Below are positions 32,637 through 43,386 of a stretch of 64,000 nucleotides of DNA, piece by piece. Below the pieces are notes generated by a model that was not told the DNA's origin, made no database searches, and saw only the letters and a list, made by a program, of their open reading frames with translations. Position 1 is the stretch's first letter. The number at the start of each line of letters is the position of its first letter. The stretch is from contig NOKP01000031.1 in NCBI GenBank assembly GCA_002682825.1, positions 540,353-604,352 of the forward strand, read 5' to 3'. A program made the translations under genes and the position numbers. The DNA is from Neonectria sp. B-13. Taxonomy: Eukaryota > Ascomycota > Sordariomycetes > Hypocreales > Nectriaceae.

Positions 32637-35559
32637 ATGGAGGTTCTCGGCGCTGTAGCCAGCTCCTTGGCGCTGCTCGAAATCTCACTCAAGACAGCTA
32701 GCTTCTTGCAAGGAATTTCCGAGATCCAGAGCGACTACGAGGATTTGAAGCTAGAAGTAAGTGCTTACGCTTGGTCTCCCTGTCATTGCCTATCTACCAA
32801 GGACGTTCTGACAGAATTTGAGCAGGTTACGAACATCGATGCCGTTATCAAAGACTTCCAAAATGTTCCAAGATTATTTCCCAACATCCCAGGCTTACCG
32901 CAAATTTCCGAACCGCTATCGATGGCTCTCGCAGATCGCCAATTGCGAGATATCAGGAACGAGCTTGAAGGAATCGCAACACACTGTGCGCAAACACCAG
33001 ACGACAAGGGTTCACGCGCGAAGAAGGTGAAATGGATCCTGAAGCGGAACAAGATAGCGAAACTCCACCAGAAGGCCCGCGATGCAAAGTCGAATCTGCA
33101 AGTAGCAATGAACTGTCAAGCTGCCAGCCTAACAGCCATGCAGATTACAGCAGGACACAAGTATGTTAAGCTTGGATTCAACGGTGAATCCTGGTTGGCG
33201 GTTTTAGACTGACCTTGGCAGGTCTCATTCTGAGGTTATCGCCGTGATGCAGTCCTTGCGGCATATTCAATACATTTCCTCATCACAAGTATCCCCACAT
33301 ACAATTCAGGATGTCACAGATGCACCTATAGAAGAAGTTCAGACCACGGAGGACAAGACCAAGATACGCATCACAAGCGAAGTTGATTCCAAGGACGTGG
33401 TCTTACGACAAAGAACTCGACATGATTCGAGTGAAGGCCCAGTCGATAGCGGACCATCACTGGCGTCCCGAGAGAAAACGGCTGTGCAAGTTTCCACTTT
33501 TCAGCCCAGGGCACAGGCAGTTCGTGTCCAAGGCTGCCGATGCCGATGCCATTTCAAACAGAGCTCTCGCCGAGGCCCAACCTGGGTGCAGCCGCTGCTT
33601 GGGTCATGGGTTTTGGACTACACTCCAAGGTTTGGAAAGACCAAATCTCTCTGCTCGGATCCTGCTTGTGTTTGTGAAGGAGAAAGCTTGGTTAACCTGC
33701 GGTATCAGCTTCCACAATGGCTTTGGGCTCGAGGCTTGCTCTTCAAAGCAGCATGCAGCAGTTCGGGGCTGAACTTTGCCTTACGGCCTGCCAGGGTGTT
33801 GGATGCAGGCGATGTCGTGTGGGGATGGATTCAAGAATCGAGCAAATCTTTTCGCGATCCAGGTGTAGATAATTTGATGTATTTCCCCGATGATGAAGAC
33901 TCGGACGGCAAGGGATTGATTCTTGTGAGCGCCGGTAGATGGCTCTCGCCACGTCCCCAACTTGCATGGCTAAATGAGACGACAGTATGCCATCGAATTT
34001 CAGTCGTTGGACGCTGTGGAATTGCTCCTGAAACAGTGGGCGAACTTGCTGCCGAAACAGGGATTACCAAGGTGTGTGCTGCGTCACGCTGTAGTCACCC
34101 GTGGTTGGAACAAGGAGTATTAATTCGGCCTAGAAATACGGGCTACTTGGCCAATGCGGTGTTGAGATTATACAACGCCGAACGCGACAGCCGAGAAGTT
34201 GGCCTGTTACACCAGGTGATATCGTTCGTGGATGACATGCCGGAATGGCAGTCGACGAGAGTTCACGAAGCGGCTATGCAAGGACACGGGATGAAAGAGG
34301 CACTTCGAGAAGAGGCGTGGGCGATGAATGAGCTTGACCACACGGGAATCGCGCCTCTCCATGCCGCCAGTCAGTACGGCGATGTCGAGGCAGTGGAAGA
34401 ATTGATCCGGGCGAAAGCGGACGTCAACAAGCTGGACTATGACGGGTGGACGCCGCTCATGTTCGCTGCATGTAACAACCAGGTCGAGTGCATGCGTCTT
34501 CTGCTGAAGGCTGGGTGCAGCATCCACCAACAAGACACTGGCGGGGACTGTGCAATCCACTTGGCTGCCAAATACTGCTGCACCGACGCCGTTGCCTTGT
34601 TGCTGGCTGCGGGGGCATCGGCTTCAGCTCGTGGTTGGTGGGGCCGATCACCGTTGCACATGGTCGTGGAATGCAAGACCAACACAAACCCCGGTGCAAT
34701 CAACCGAACTATACAGCTGCTGCTGGTGGCCAAAGACGGGGACCTGGAAGCTCGAGACAATGGCGATCGCACACCAGCCATGCACGCATTAGCCAAAAAC
34801 AACATCCCAATCTTGCGTTGCCTCATTCAAACCGGAGCCTCCATGCACACCATTGACACAGCTTCTCGGAACCTGCTACATCTCGCTGCACTGAATGCAG
34901 ACGCCCCAATGCTACAGTACCTACTCAGCCTTGAAACCAAAGTCTTCTCAGGTATCAATACTGAGCTCCGCGATAGCCACGGCATCACTGCGTGGGATTC
35001 TTTTCTCAGGACAACTCAGGCATCCCCCTTACAACTGGGTGGTTTTAGGTGTCCTTCACCAGTCGAAGAACATACTTTCGCCGAATTTTACCAAGCAGTT
35101 CGAGACGAAAATCTGAATATGGAAATTCGCTTGTTGAACAGTACAATCGAGTTCTTGCTCCAAGATCATGCTAATGACGCAAGAGCCCAACTCGCCATTC
35201 TAATCAACCAAAAGAGAGAGTGGAAACAGGACAACTTGGTCGGCTGGTATAGGGGCATTGATCAGAGGATCCAAGTCGGCAATTTTGAGTCAGTCATCCA
35301 AATTTTGACTGAAGACATTGAGCACTGCACCGCTGGAATTGGCGCTTCGCCTTGGGATATTGAAAACGAATGGGGAATCAAAGGCCCGTTGGACTTGTTT
35401 TCCTCATCCGAAAGCGGAGATGATCAGGAAGCAGAGACTGGCAGTTCAAAGGACGAGGATGAAGCATCAGAAAACGGATATAATGCTGCACAAGCCAACG
35501 ATGAGGATGACTCCGAAACAACCGAAGAAACTGGCCGTATCATTACAGGGGATCATTGA
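32637..35559 (+). CDS. Ankyrin protein with Helo-like fungal STAND N-terminal domain
   Basis: Three exons: 32637-32756, 32826-33160, 33222-35559 (69 and 61 nt introns), 930 residues. The start MEVLGAVASSLALLEISLK, and further on KKVKWILKRNKIAKLHQKARDAKS and ALADRQLRDIRNELEGI, match the fungal N-terminal (Helo-like_N type) domain found at the front of NLR and ankyrin proteins. A Cys-rich block, GCRCRCHF...LCSDPACVC, lies at about 250-300. Ankyrin repeats run from about 520 to 740 (TGIAPLHAASQYGD, DGWTPLMFAACNNQ, GGDCAIHLAAKY, WGRSPLHMVVE). The C-terminus is strongly acidic (SSSESGDDQEAE and following). There is no NACHT domain. Removing intron 2 joins TAGHKS to HSEVIAVMQ. Together with the divergent NACHT gene it may form a receptor-partner pair. 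Confidence 0.83.
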
Positions 35560-36074
35560 TCGAGCTCGAGAGCCGCATGAGAGGGAGAATGACTAAATCT
35601 ATTCGAAAGCAGGCATTGTGGATTTATCTTCTAGATTGTGGATTGTCCTAGTACTGGGGATGATGGCTATTTGCACCCGAACCCAGCGTATGTGACTTCA
35701 GTCATCTTTCTGTCATCCTGTGTAAGCCGCCCTAGCAGCCTTAGTAAGTTCCATTGCGGAAAGCTTTGCGGGGCCAGGTTGGATTAAGGCCTATCAACCA
35801 TGTCTGGACGGCGATAAGTGAAGGTAAAAACTTACATAATCTCGGCCTCAACCACACTAATCGTCGCTTAGACATGATCAGCAAATGCAGAGTTCGTCAA
35901 GAGCGTTGTTGTTAAGTCGCATAATGTCATAAATGTCAGCAAGCTGCGGAAATGGCCACGGTTTAATGTAATATCCTAAATATTAGTCTATTCTATATAT
36001 TCGCGGAATTGACCTACTACAAGTCGTGATTCGGTTGAGGCGCTGAGAAAATTGCCCGTATTGAGGCCACCACC
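35560..36074. other. Intergenic
   Basis: About 515 bp between two plus-strand genes; AT-rich near 35970-36000. No feature recognised. Confidence 0.45.
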
Positions 36075-37215
36075 ATGGTAACTCATACCACGCAGAGCGC
36101 CTACGACGACGCGGGACTAGGGCCCCGACGGCGTTTTAACCCATCGTCAGATTCCGAGCCAACTCTACCACTCTATCGCAACAACGTCCAACCGTTTGCT
36201 GGTCGAATTGGCGCCAATCAAAGCTTCACCCTCGACCGGAGTATATCAGACAATGAAGAGCTTCTGGAAAAGGAACCGGATGCGGCCCCGCTGATGCCAT
36301 TCAGAGAGTTGATGGATCTGCGACCGTTGTTCCATGTCAATCTTTGGAAGGCTGCATTTATTGAGGGGATTGGTACGCTATTCTGACTCGAATCTTTCCC
36401 GTCATCTTCGATCGCTAACCGGCATTCTGGTGGCAAGGGTCGCTAATGCTCGTGTACATCACCATCTGGGCGAACACATCCCCAGCAGGCATACCCACCA
36501 AACCCACCGCTCAACTGGGAAACTTCAACAATGCTGCATTCTTAGGGCCACTCATAGGCGGAATCACAAACTTCGTCTTTCTTTCCCTGTTCATTTCGGC
36601 TTTTGGAGCAGTCTCCGGCGCGCATTTCAACCCTCTCATTACCGTCGCCACATTCTTCGCCCGGCTATGCTCGCTTCCGCGCATGATCCTGTACGTCTTC
36701 TTTCAGATGGGCGGCAGCACCTTAGCGGGGCTACTTGCGAGGGCCAGTTATGGAACCAGGGACTTTAAAGTTGGCGGTTGCTGGATTTTTCCCGACGAGG
36801 TTCCGGTGCGAGAGGCCTTCGTTGTTGAGCTCGTCGCGGCGACCATCCTTCTGTTCTTGGCCTTCGGCGTGGCCTTGGATCCGAGGCAAAGCAAGATCGT
36901 GGGCCCGACCTTGGCTCCATTTCTCGTTGGACTGACCTTCGGAGCCTTGACGTTTGCTACGGCGTATACCAGATATGGCTATGGAGGTGCCGGCCTCAAC
37001 CCGGCGAGGTGTTTTGGTGTGTTTGTAGGCACCAGATTTCCGAGTTGGCATTGGGTTCATTGGTAAGTCGCGTTCCGGGGTTGTTTGTGCGCAGAAGACC
37101 CAACTACCCGTGTGCGATGAGCTAACAATTAACCTACAGGGTGCCTGATTTAATGGCGTGTGCTATACATGGCGTCTGTTACTGCTTAATTCCTCCGTGG
37201 CTTAAGGAGCAGTGA
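36075..37215 (+). CDS. Aquaporin-like channel, fungal XIP-type (NPL/NPARC)
   Basis: Three exons: 36075-36372, 36438-37062, 37140-37215 (65 and 77 nt introns), 332 residues. A cytosolic N-terminal tail of about 85 residues precedes six membrane segments. The two pore motifs are HFNPLIT (first NPA changed to NPL) and GLNPARC (second NPA intact, followed by Arg and Cys). NPARC is the hallmark of X-intrinsic proteins, which in fungi and plants carry water, glycerol or other small solutes. Intron 1 removal joins IEGIG to SLMLVYITIW in helix 1; intron 3' joins WVHW to VPDLMACAIHG, completing helix 6. It should sit in the plasma membrane. The long N-terminal tail is common in fungal members. Confidence 0.85.
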
Positions 37216-37408
37216 GGCAGTCTTGCTGTGACAACACCAGCATCCTCCAGAGCCACCACACCAAAACGGTCACGTCGGGAATGGAAGGTTCATCACGACA
37301 ACCTCAAATGAAAGCCCGCAATTGGGCTTAGACAAAAGTCTTTGCTTTCTGAAAATTCTACATATAACGTAAATATTACCTATTAGTCTCAAATGCCCAT
37401 GTTTTCGT

Positions 37409-37466
37409 GGTCGGCTTTTCGGTTCCTCCAACTTGACCCACCTAAGCCGAGAACCGAAAGCCGACC
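37409..37466. repeat. Long imperfect inverted repeat between aquaporin and MFS genes
   Basis: The arm at 37409-37425 (GGTCGGCTTTTCGGTTC) and the arm at 37451-37466 (GAACCGAAAGCCGACC) are reverse complements except for one extra T, with a 25-nt loop. It lies about 120 bp upstream of the MFS start at 37585 and 190 bp past the aquaporin stop. It could be a hairpin, a regulator site or a small mobile-element end. Confidence 0.5.
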
Positions 37467-37584
37467 GTTTCTCTCGTACTAATGCATGGTTTTCTTACTC
37501 CGCAAGTGAACATCTGAACATGAACATATTTCAAGCGTCGTTTTTTATTGAGCCTTTCGTTCTTTGAATCACTGAGTCCGCAGC

Positions 37585-39064
37585 ATGTACACCCAAGCGA
37601 CGCCCAGCCCGTGGACTGAGTCCTCGTCATCATCTTCTGAGAAGGTGAATGAGACGGATCGAGTACAGCAGGACACACCACCTCAGCCTCTGCCAGAAAA
37701 TGTCGTATTCGATGGGCTAAAAGGATGGATTACGGTGTCAGCGGCAGCGTGCTCCCTGTTCGTCTATCTTGGAGTCATCTACTCATGGGGAATCATGCAA
37801 GTCCGGCTCGTGGAAACGACATCCTCCTCATTAACGACATTGACCTTCGTCGGCTCCTTGGCGACCTCGTTTATGATATCCATCAGCATTATCTCCGGCA
37901 TCGCTGTTCGCAAGGTCGGGTACCAGAGGACTGCGTTGACTGGGGGTGTTCTCATGGGCTTAGGCGAGTTTCTTGCCAGCTGGACGACTGAATATGTCGG
38001 AGCACTCTTTGTCCTCCATGGGATCATCTTCGGCGTTGGTGGAGGGCTGTCGATTTTTGTAAGTTTGCTTCCCTTCTCTAGGTTGCCATCACTAACATGA
38101 TATCCCAGGCTTGCTCAACTGCACCTTTGAGGTGGTTCAAGAAGTACCGGGCCTTGGCCATGGGTGTCGTTTTTGGTGGCGGAAGCTTAGGCGCCGCTGT
38201 TATGAGCATCACCACAAATATTCTAGTCCGAAGACTGGATGTTGCCTGGACGTTCCGAATTCTTGGTTTCATGCTCTGGGCTGTCTGCATCCCTGCCTCG
38301 TATTTCATCCGACAGCCGAGAGGATCAGAGAATGCAACGTTGAACCTGCAATGGTAAGTGCTCAACTGTGGCAGAACGAATAACGTCAATATTAACCTAA
38401 CTCTTTCTAGGTTCCGCTTCAAAGAGGCAAAGTTTCTCATGATCGTCGCTGGGACTGCCCTCTCTTGTTTCCCTTTGTTTATCCCCCCCTACTTCATCCC
38501 TATCTTCTCCCGATCCATGGGCTATTCCAACCAAATTGCAATCATTACCCTGGCAGCATGGAACCTAGCCTCCACTCTCGGACGCGTCGTGGCGGGCTAC
38601 ACGGCAGATTCTTTACTGGGTCCAATCAACAGCCTAATCATCTGTCTATTATTTACGGGTATCAGTTCGCTAGTAGTTTGGCCGTTGTCATCCTCCATTG
38701 GTGTCTTTGCGGTGTTCCTCGTCCTCAACGGGATAGGTTGCGGTGCCTTTTTCAGTCTCGTACCCCCGGTCGTGGGAGTCACATTTGGCGGGGAAAACAC
38801 GCTTGGCATCTTGCCGATCGTATGGACCGGCTGGTTCTTCGGTTTCTTCTTCGTAAGTTACTGGATCATGCCACTAAGACTCTAGCTAATTATGTTTAGG
38901 GCACACCAATCGCGTCGGGACTCTATTCGCTTTCTGGAGGCGGCAAAGATGTGGCACAGTATAGACCCGCAGCATATTACGCCGGCGGCATGTCAATAGT
39001 TGGGATTCTTTTCATGGTAGCCGTTCGATTAACACATTCGAGGCGCATCTTTGTAAAGGTATAG
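37585..39064 (+). CDS. MFS transporter, monocarboxylate-porter type (MCT/MCH family)
   Basis: Four exons: 37585-38058, 38109-38353, 38411-38852, 38900-39064 (introns 50, 57 and 47 nt), 441 residues. A Ser/Thr-rich cytosolic tail is followed by GLKGWITVSAAACSLFVYLGVIYSWGI, the helix 1 signature of fungal monocarboxylate-type carriers, then RWFKKYRALAMGVVFGGGSLG (helix 4 to 5), FRFKEAKFLMI at the start of the second half, and GRVVAGYTADSLLG after helix 8. Twelve helices are expected, in the plasma or vacuolar membrane. The substrate (riboflavin, carboxylates or pathway products in other fungi) cannot be told. The last intron has a GTAAGT donor and joins WFFGFFF to GTPIASGLYS. It is tail-to-tail with a Zn2Cys6 regulator only 64 bp away. 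Confidence 0.85.
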
Positions 39065-39127
39065 CGGTAAATAGAGAGCATAATGTAGGAAATATGATTG
39101 CCAACTGAGCAGCCTCGTTTGTCTCGT

Positions 39128-41377
39128 TTAGCTGGCCATGAACGCTCCGGAAAAGTCCGCCTCCTCCAACATAGACCACCAATTCGGCCATTGCCCTTGA
39201 TCGTCGCCGGCAGTACCTAGGTCCACAACATGATGAGGATTCGTCAGATTGGCATCTGGCGGCTGCTCATCAAGCCTTGTCTCTTCTCTCGTCGAAGTGT
39301 CTACGTGACTGGCGCCGTCTCGCTCAGCACGGTGTATTTGCTGCATGTGTTGAGCTGTCCTATCAATGACCCGGAACTCGTGGACCGACTGATGAAGAGT
39401 TTCAAAGTCAAATCGGGACTTTCCTCTGTATAGTCGGCTTTCAGATGTGGCTCGTTCATATAATAATGACGAGTTTTGAATGGTTTTGATCTAGCAATGT
39501 CAGCCAGACTGCAACACCTCGTGTTCTTCTCAGACACTCTTACCCAGCCACTACCTAGATCCCAAGCGTGCTGAAATTCCATCAGGTATTCGAGCCCCGA
39601 TTCCATCAGCTGTTTCGCTCGTGGGCTGCGATTCAGGTTCATCTTAGGGAAGCGGTAGACATAAAGATTTCCGAAGCAGGCCAAAAATGCGCAGAAACCC
39701 GAGAACGGTGTCATTACTGGGATACCGCACTCCGATGCTTCTTTTAGTAAGCCGATGATATGTTCTCCAGACCCGAATAATTGTTGAGCGCCGTCGTCCC
39801 ACCATCCAGGCGGAGCTTCAGCTTCGAGCAGGGGATGGTCAATTGGGCCGCGGGGCGTCAGGTCCGTGGTTGGTAAGAATGGGAAGTATTCGCGATGAAG
39901 CATCATCATACTAAAAGCTCAGTAGGTCAGTGAATGCTCAATGATGCGAAGCAACGGCGTAGAAAAGTACCTCTGATAGTAGAGCAAGTTTAAATAAACG
40001 AACGACTCCCCAAACCCGAGCGTCATATGCATGGCCACACTGTTTCTCGGATAATGCAATCTCTCATGCTGCCTAGCTCTCCATGTCTCTAACCGCTTCA
40101 GACAAATTGCCCAAGGAGAGGTCGGAACCCAAGGGCAGTTCTCAGCAGCGCACATGCCCGGTGCACGTCGTCCGTCGTTGAACAAAAACGCCATGACTGT
40201 CGCATTGATGTCGAAACCGCTCGCCATGATCTCGAAGCTGTGGGCCATATCCAAAGTAACCGGCGGTTGATTCTCGGCAGCTTGATGCTGTTCTGCAGGA
40301 TGAATCGCGGTATCTGACCCAAACGCGAACTCGACAGATGTTGGAGGACGAGCGACTTTCAGCTTTTCCATTTCTGACATGGGAAGCATCCGTGGGTTGT
40401 ATGTCCCCGAGTTGATAGTGCAGTCCAATATAAAGCACGCCCAGTAGGTTCTTGTTTCGACAACGGCGGAAAGGTCGTCTAGTTCACCTCTGTGCGAGAT
40501 ATCGAGGGGATAGGGAGCGACTCGAGAGCTATGAAGCGACTGCATCATTCGAATCGCGATACCTATTTTATGTGAGCTTGCCGTGACAAAGTCCATGTGA
40601 ATAACTCACCACAATGCATCCAGGCCTTTTGGAAGTCTCGCACACCCCATTCGTAGAGCGTCAATATGAGTAGTACTTGGACTACAATGACCTTTGGCGG
40701 CTGAAGGATGCAATCCGAAAGGATACCTCGTGCATACGTTGCCAGACTCTCTCTGCTTGGCAGTTCCTTGGCCCAAGACTCATTTAGTACCGGCGGTTGC
40801 TTCTTCGATGCAGCGAGCACCGTAGCAAGCAATGCCTTGCTCTCCGTGGAGCGGTTAGCTTGATATTCTGCCATGAACAACGATGGCTGAAGTATCCGAA
40901 GCTCAGGAAATTTACTCGTGAAAACGTTCAAAGCTTTGAAGATGACACCATTGGAAAGAGATGCCAAGTATTCGTCCACAGTGTTCTTATCCCAGGTTTG
41001 GACCTGCCGGGCCAAGGGCAATGGACATGGCGTGGAATGCAATGATGCATCTTGGGGTGCCTCAGAGCGCTCCAACGCCGGCGGTTCTCCAGTAGCTACA
41101 CGATGAACAGCTTCTAGAGACCCGGTAGAAGCCGCTCTCCTCGTTCTTTTCGCACCTCTTTTGGCCGAAGTAGCAGCAGGTCTGGTGAGCTCACAACCTG
41201 ACTTGTCCAGTCTGTCGCATCTTGCGCAAGGCGGATTACCAGAGTTTACGCATTTAACCTTAGATTTCCTGCGGGTTTCTTGTCAGTTCTTCCGTTACAG
41301 TGATCCCTGTTCTTAGTAGACCATTTAGACACCAGAGACTCTTACCGGCAGAACTCGCAGGACAGGCTGGATCGCAT
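39128..41377 (-). CDS. Zn2Cys6 transcription factor with fungal_trans domain
   Basis: Five exons: 41377-41346, 41268-40610, 40562-39971, 39910-39544, 39490-39128 (introns 77, 47, 60 and 53 nt), 670 residues. The zinc cluster is split by intron 1: MRSSLSCEFCR joins KSKVKC, then C-AR-C and a last Cys in DKSGC, giving C-x2-C-x6-C-x7-C-x2-C-x7-C. A basic linker (SAKRGAKRTRRAAS) follows. The fungal_trans region spans about 180-480 with ALLATVLAASKK, the motif RTYWACFILDC after the third exon begins, and later WRARQHERL. The C-terminus ends WPNWWSMLEEADFSGAF, typical of these regulators. Start 41377 places the zinc cluster at the very N-terminus, the usual layout; 41572 is an in-frame alternative. 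It may control the convergent transporter. Confidence 0.82.
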
Positions 41378-42042
41378 CGTCGCTGGTGGCCCGATCGTGA
41401 CGTGTCGGCTTTGGATTGAAGAATTCAGTCCCGAGATCCGACGGTCGGATATGACCGAGCGACAACAGGCTAGGCGGGATCTTATCAACGCCCGGTCTCT
41501 CGAATCCCCACACGCGCTATCGCCGGAGCGTAAACCTTTTCTGCTCTCGGACTGATTGGACCCTTCCTCCAAAGAAATTGGTCATGGCCGACTTGGAAAA
41601 ATGGGTTCTTTGCCCTTATTTCGACGAAGCTGACTTGGGCAACATCGTCGCTACGGCCAAGTCGTGGGGAAGTTGCGTTGCCTTGAGTTGGGAGATGAAT
41701 TACTTTCGGTATTGACAATTTGACGTGGAAGGGGAGTTATTGATGCTAAAAACCGACATATTTCTTGTTTTATCACAGTTGCCATGCGAATAGTTGTGAC
41801 AGGCTCAGACAATTCCAGCCAGGAGACCATGCCGATGCTTGAAGACATCAGTAGCAAGTACTGCACAAAGTAATGGCATCATAGATCTACGTAAAGGCAA
41901 TTACGCAGCTGCAAATATTGAGTCAAATAAATGAGTCAAGATGTTGCTGAATATTATTTTCTCACAGGCAGAACATAACATAGAAAAAAAAGAGAAAAGA
42001 AAAACAAGGAGATGGCGACATTAGCCAAACGTCTAGACTACT
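41378..42042. other. Intergenic
   Basis: About 665 bp. Two TGAGTCA sites (41919-41925 and 41932-41938) are present; no gene or repeat recognised. Confidence 0.45.
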
Positions 42043-42969
42043 TTATAGGCTCTGTCCCTCTAACTCCTTCTCGGTCCATTCCCACAGCTTTCTCCCAAGC
42101 TCGTCACTCTTCACAAAAGCACTCGCCTTTCCAGCCACTCCAACAGGCTGATAGTGCTCTCCACTCACCACTTCCTTTGCGCTCGCGGCCCAAAGTTGGT
42201 TTTTAGCTCCTTCCTCGGGAGCTACACTGAAGAACGGGAGCAAGAACGCCTGTACAAAGCGAAGCATGAAGCCCCAGTCGTTGGACTTGCTGAGGTCTGT
42301 CTTGACGGTTCCAGGATCAACTGATACAGTGGTGAACTGTGGGTATCTCCTTGCCAGCTCCCGAGCGTATACTGCATTCGCCAATTTGCTTTGTCCGTAT
42401 CGATAGGTTGTAGATATGCGCTCGGCCTTATTCTTGAGCGTGTCGAAGTCGATGCCCTTTGACACAGTGAACTTGTGTGCCAACGAGCTGAGGATGACAA
42501 CTCGAACGTCGGATGCAGATGAATGATTGGTGGCGGTGGAAATTACCAGAGGCAGGAGAAACTTGAGAAACAAGGCATGGCCGACATGATTGGTCCCGAA
42601 CTGGATCTCGTATCCTTCTTTGGTCAGCCCCGGGGGAAATGCCATGATGCCGGCGTTGAGTAGAAGGAGGTCAAGTCGGGAGGCCGAGGCGAGGAAGGTC
42701 CTTGCTGCCTTCTTGATGGAATCGAAAGAGGCGAGGTTGAGTTCCAAGAAGTGAACGGAGACGTCAGGAGCTTGCTTTTCGATGTCGGCAATCGTTGCGG
42801 CCGCAGTTTGGGCGTTGCGGGCTGCAATCCATAGCTGGGATGGCTTGTGTTTCGAGAGAGCCAAAGCACTCTCTCGTCCAAGGCCAATATTGCCACCAGT
42901 GATAAGGATCACCTTTCCCTCGAGGGAGGGAATGTCCTTGTCTGGGTTGAAAGCAGATGCAGGAGCCAT
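42043..42969 (-). CDS. Short-chain dehydrogenase, retinol-dehydrogenase/WWOX-like
   Basis: Single exon, 308 residues. Cofactor motif TGGNIGLG (24-31), Arg51 after the second strand (AARNAQ) suggesting NADP(H), LNAG (104-107), Ser161/162 in VILSS, and YGQSK giving Tyr191/Lys195. The SVDPGTVKTDL block and the long C-terminal helices match the light-dependent protochlorophyllide-reductase/retinol-dehydrogenase-like group, abundant in fungi. A divergent Zn2Cys6 regulator starts 417 bp upstream, suggesting local control. Substrate unknown. Confidence 0.9.
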   Translation of the reverse strand: MAPASAFNPDKDIPSLEGKVILITGGNIGLGRESALALSKHKPSQLWIAARNAQTAAATIADIEKQAPDVSVHFLELNLASFDSIKKAARTFLASASRLDLLLLNAGIMAFPPGLTKEGYEIQFGTNHVGHALFLKFLLPLVISTATNHSSASDVRVVILSSLAHKFTVSKGIDFDTLKNKAERISTTYRYGQSKLANAVYARELARRYPQFTTVSVDPGTVKTDLSKSNDWGFMLRFVQAFLLPFFSVAPEEGAKNQLWAASAKEVVSGEHYQPVGVAGKASAFVKSDELGRKLWEWTEKELEGQSL

Positions 42970-43386
42970 GGTCTTGTAAGTGGCAGTGCTTGGTTGGACA
43001 AGAAGGGAGATAAGTTGATAGAGAACTCGAAATTTCTCTGGGGCATTTTATCAAGCTTTATAAGATACGGTGCCCTTCAGTCTCGACAAACCAGGGGGTC
43101 CGTCAAGTCCGGGCAAAGAACTCATCAGAAGAGTCGATCTCGAAGTTCGGATAATGACTTGATCGTGTTCAGGTGCCCCAACGTGGTGTGCTAGGGGGGT
43201 AGTCAATCAGAGGACAAAGAACCCGAGCGGGCCAATGGGGTGTTGGCATTCGTCCCCATAGTAATCATGACACAAACTGAAGTGCTAACGGAACTTGGGA
43301 CACAAACTCCGCTTCACTCCGCTTCGCTCCGCCGCATGGACAACCACATCTCCGTTCAAAGCCTCATTCCTCATTCCACCTTGCAA
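42970..43386. other. Divergent promoter region between SDR and Zn2Cys6 regulator
   Basis: 417 bp. A short direct repeat CTCCGCTTC(A/G)CTCCG lies at about 43308-43331. No other site recognised. Confidence 0.35.
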
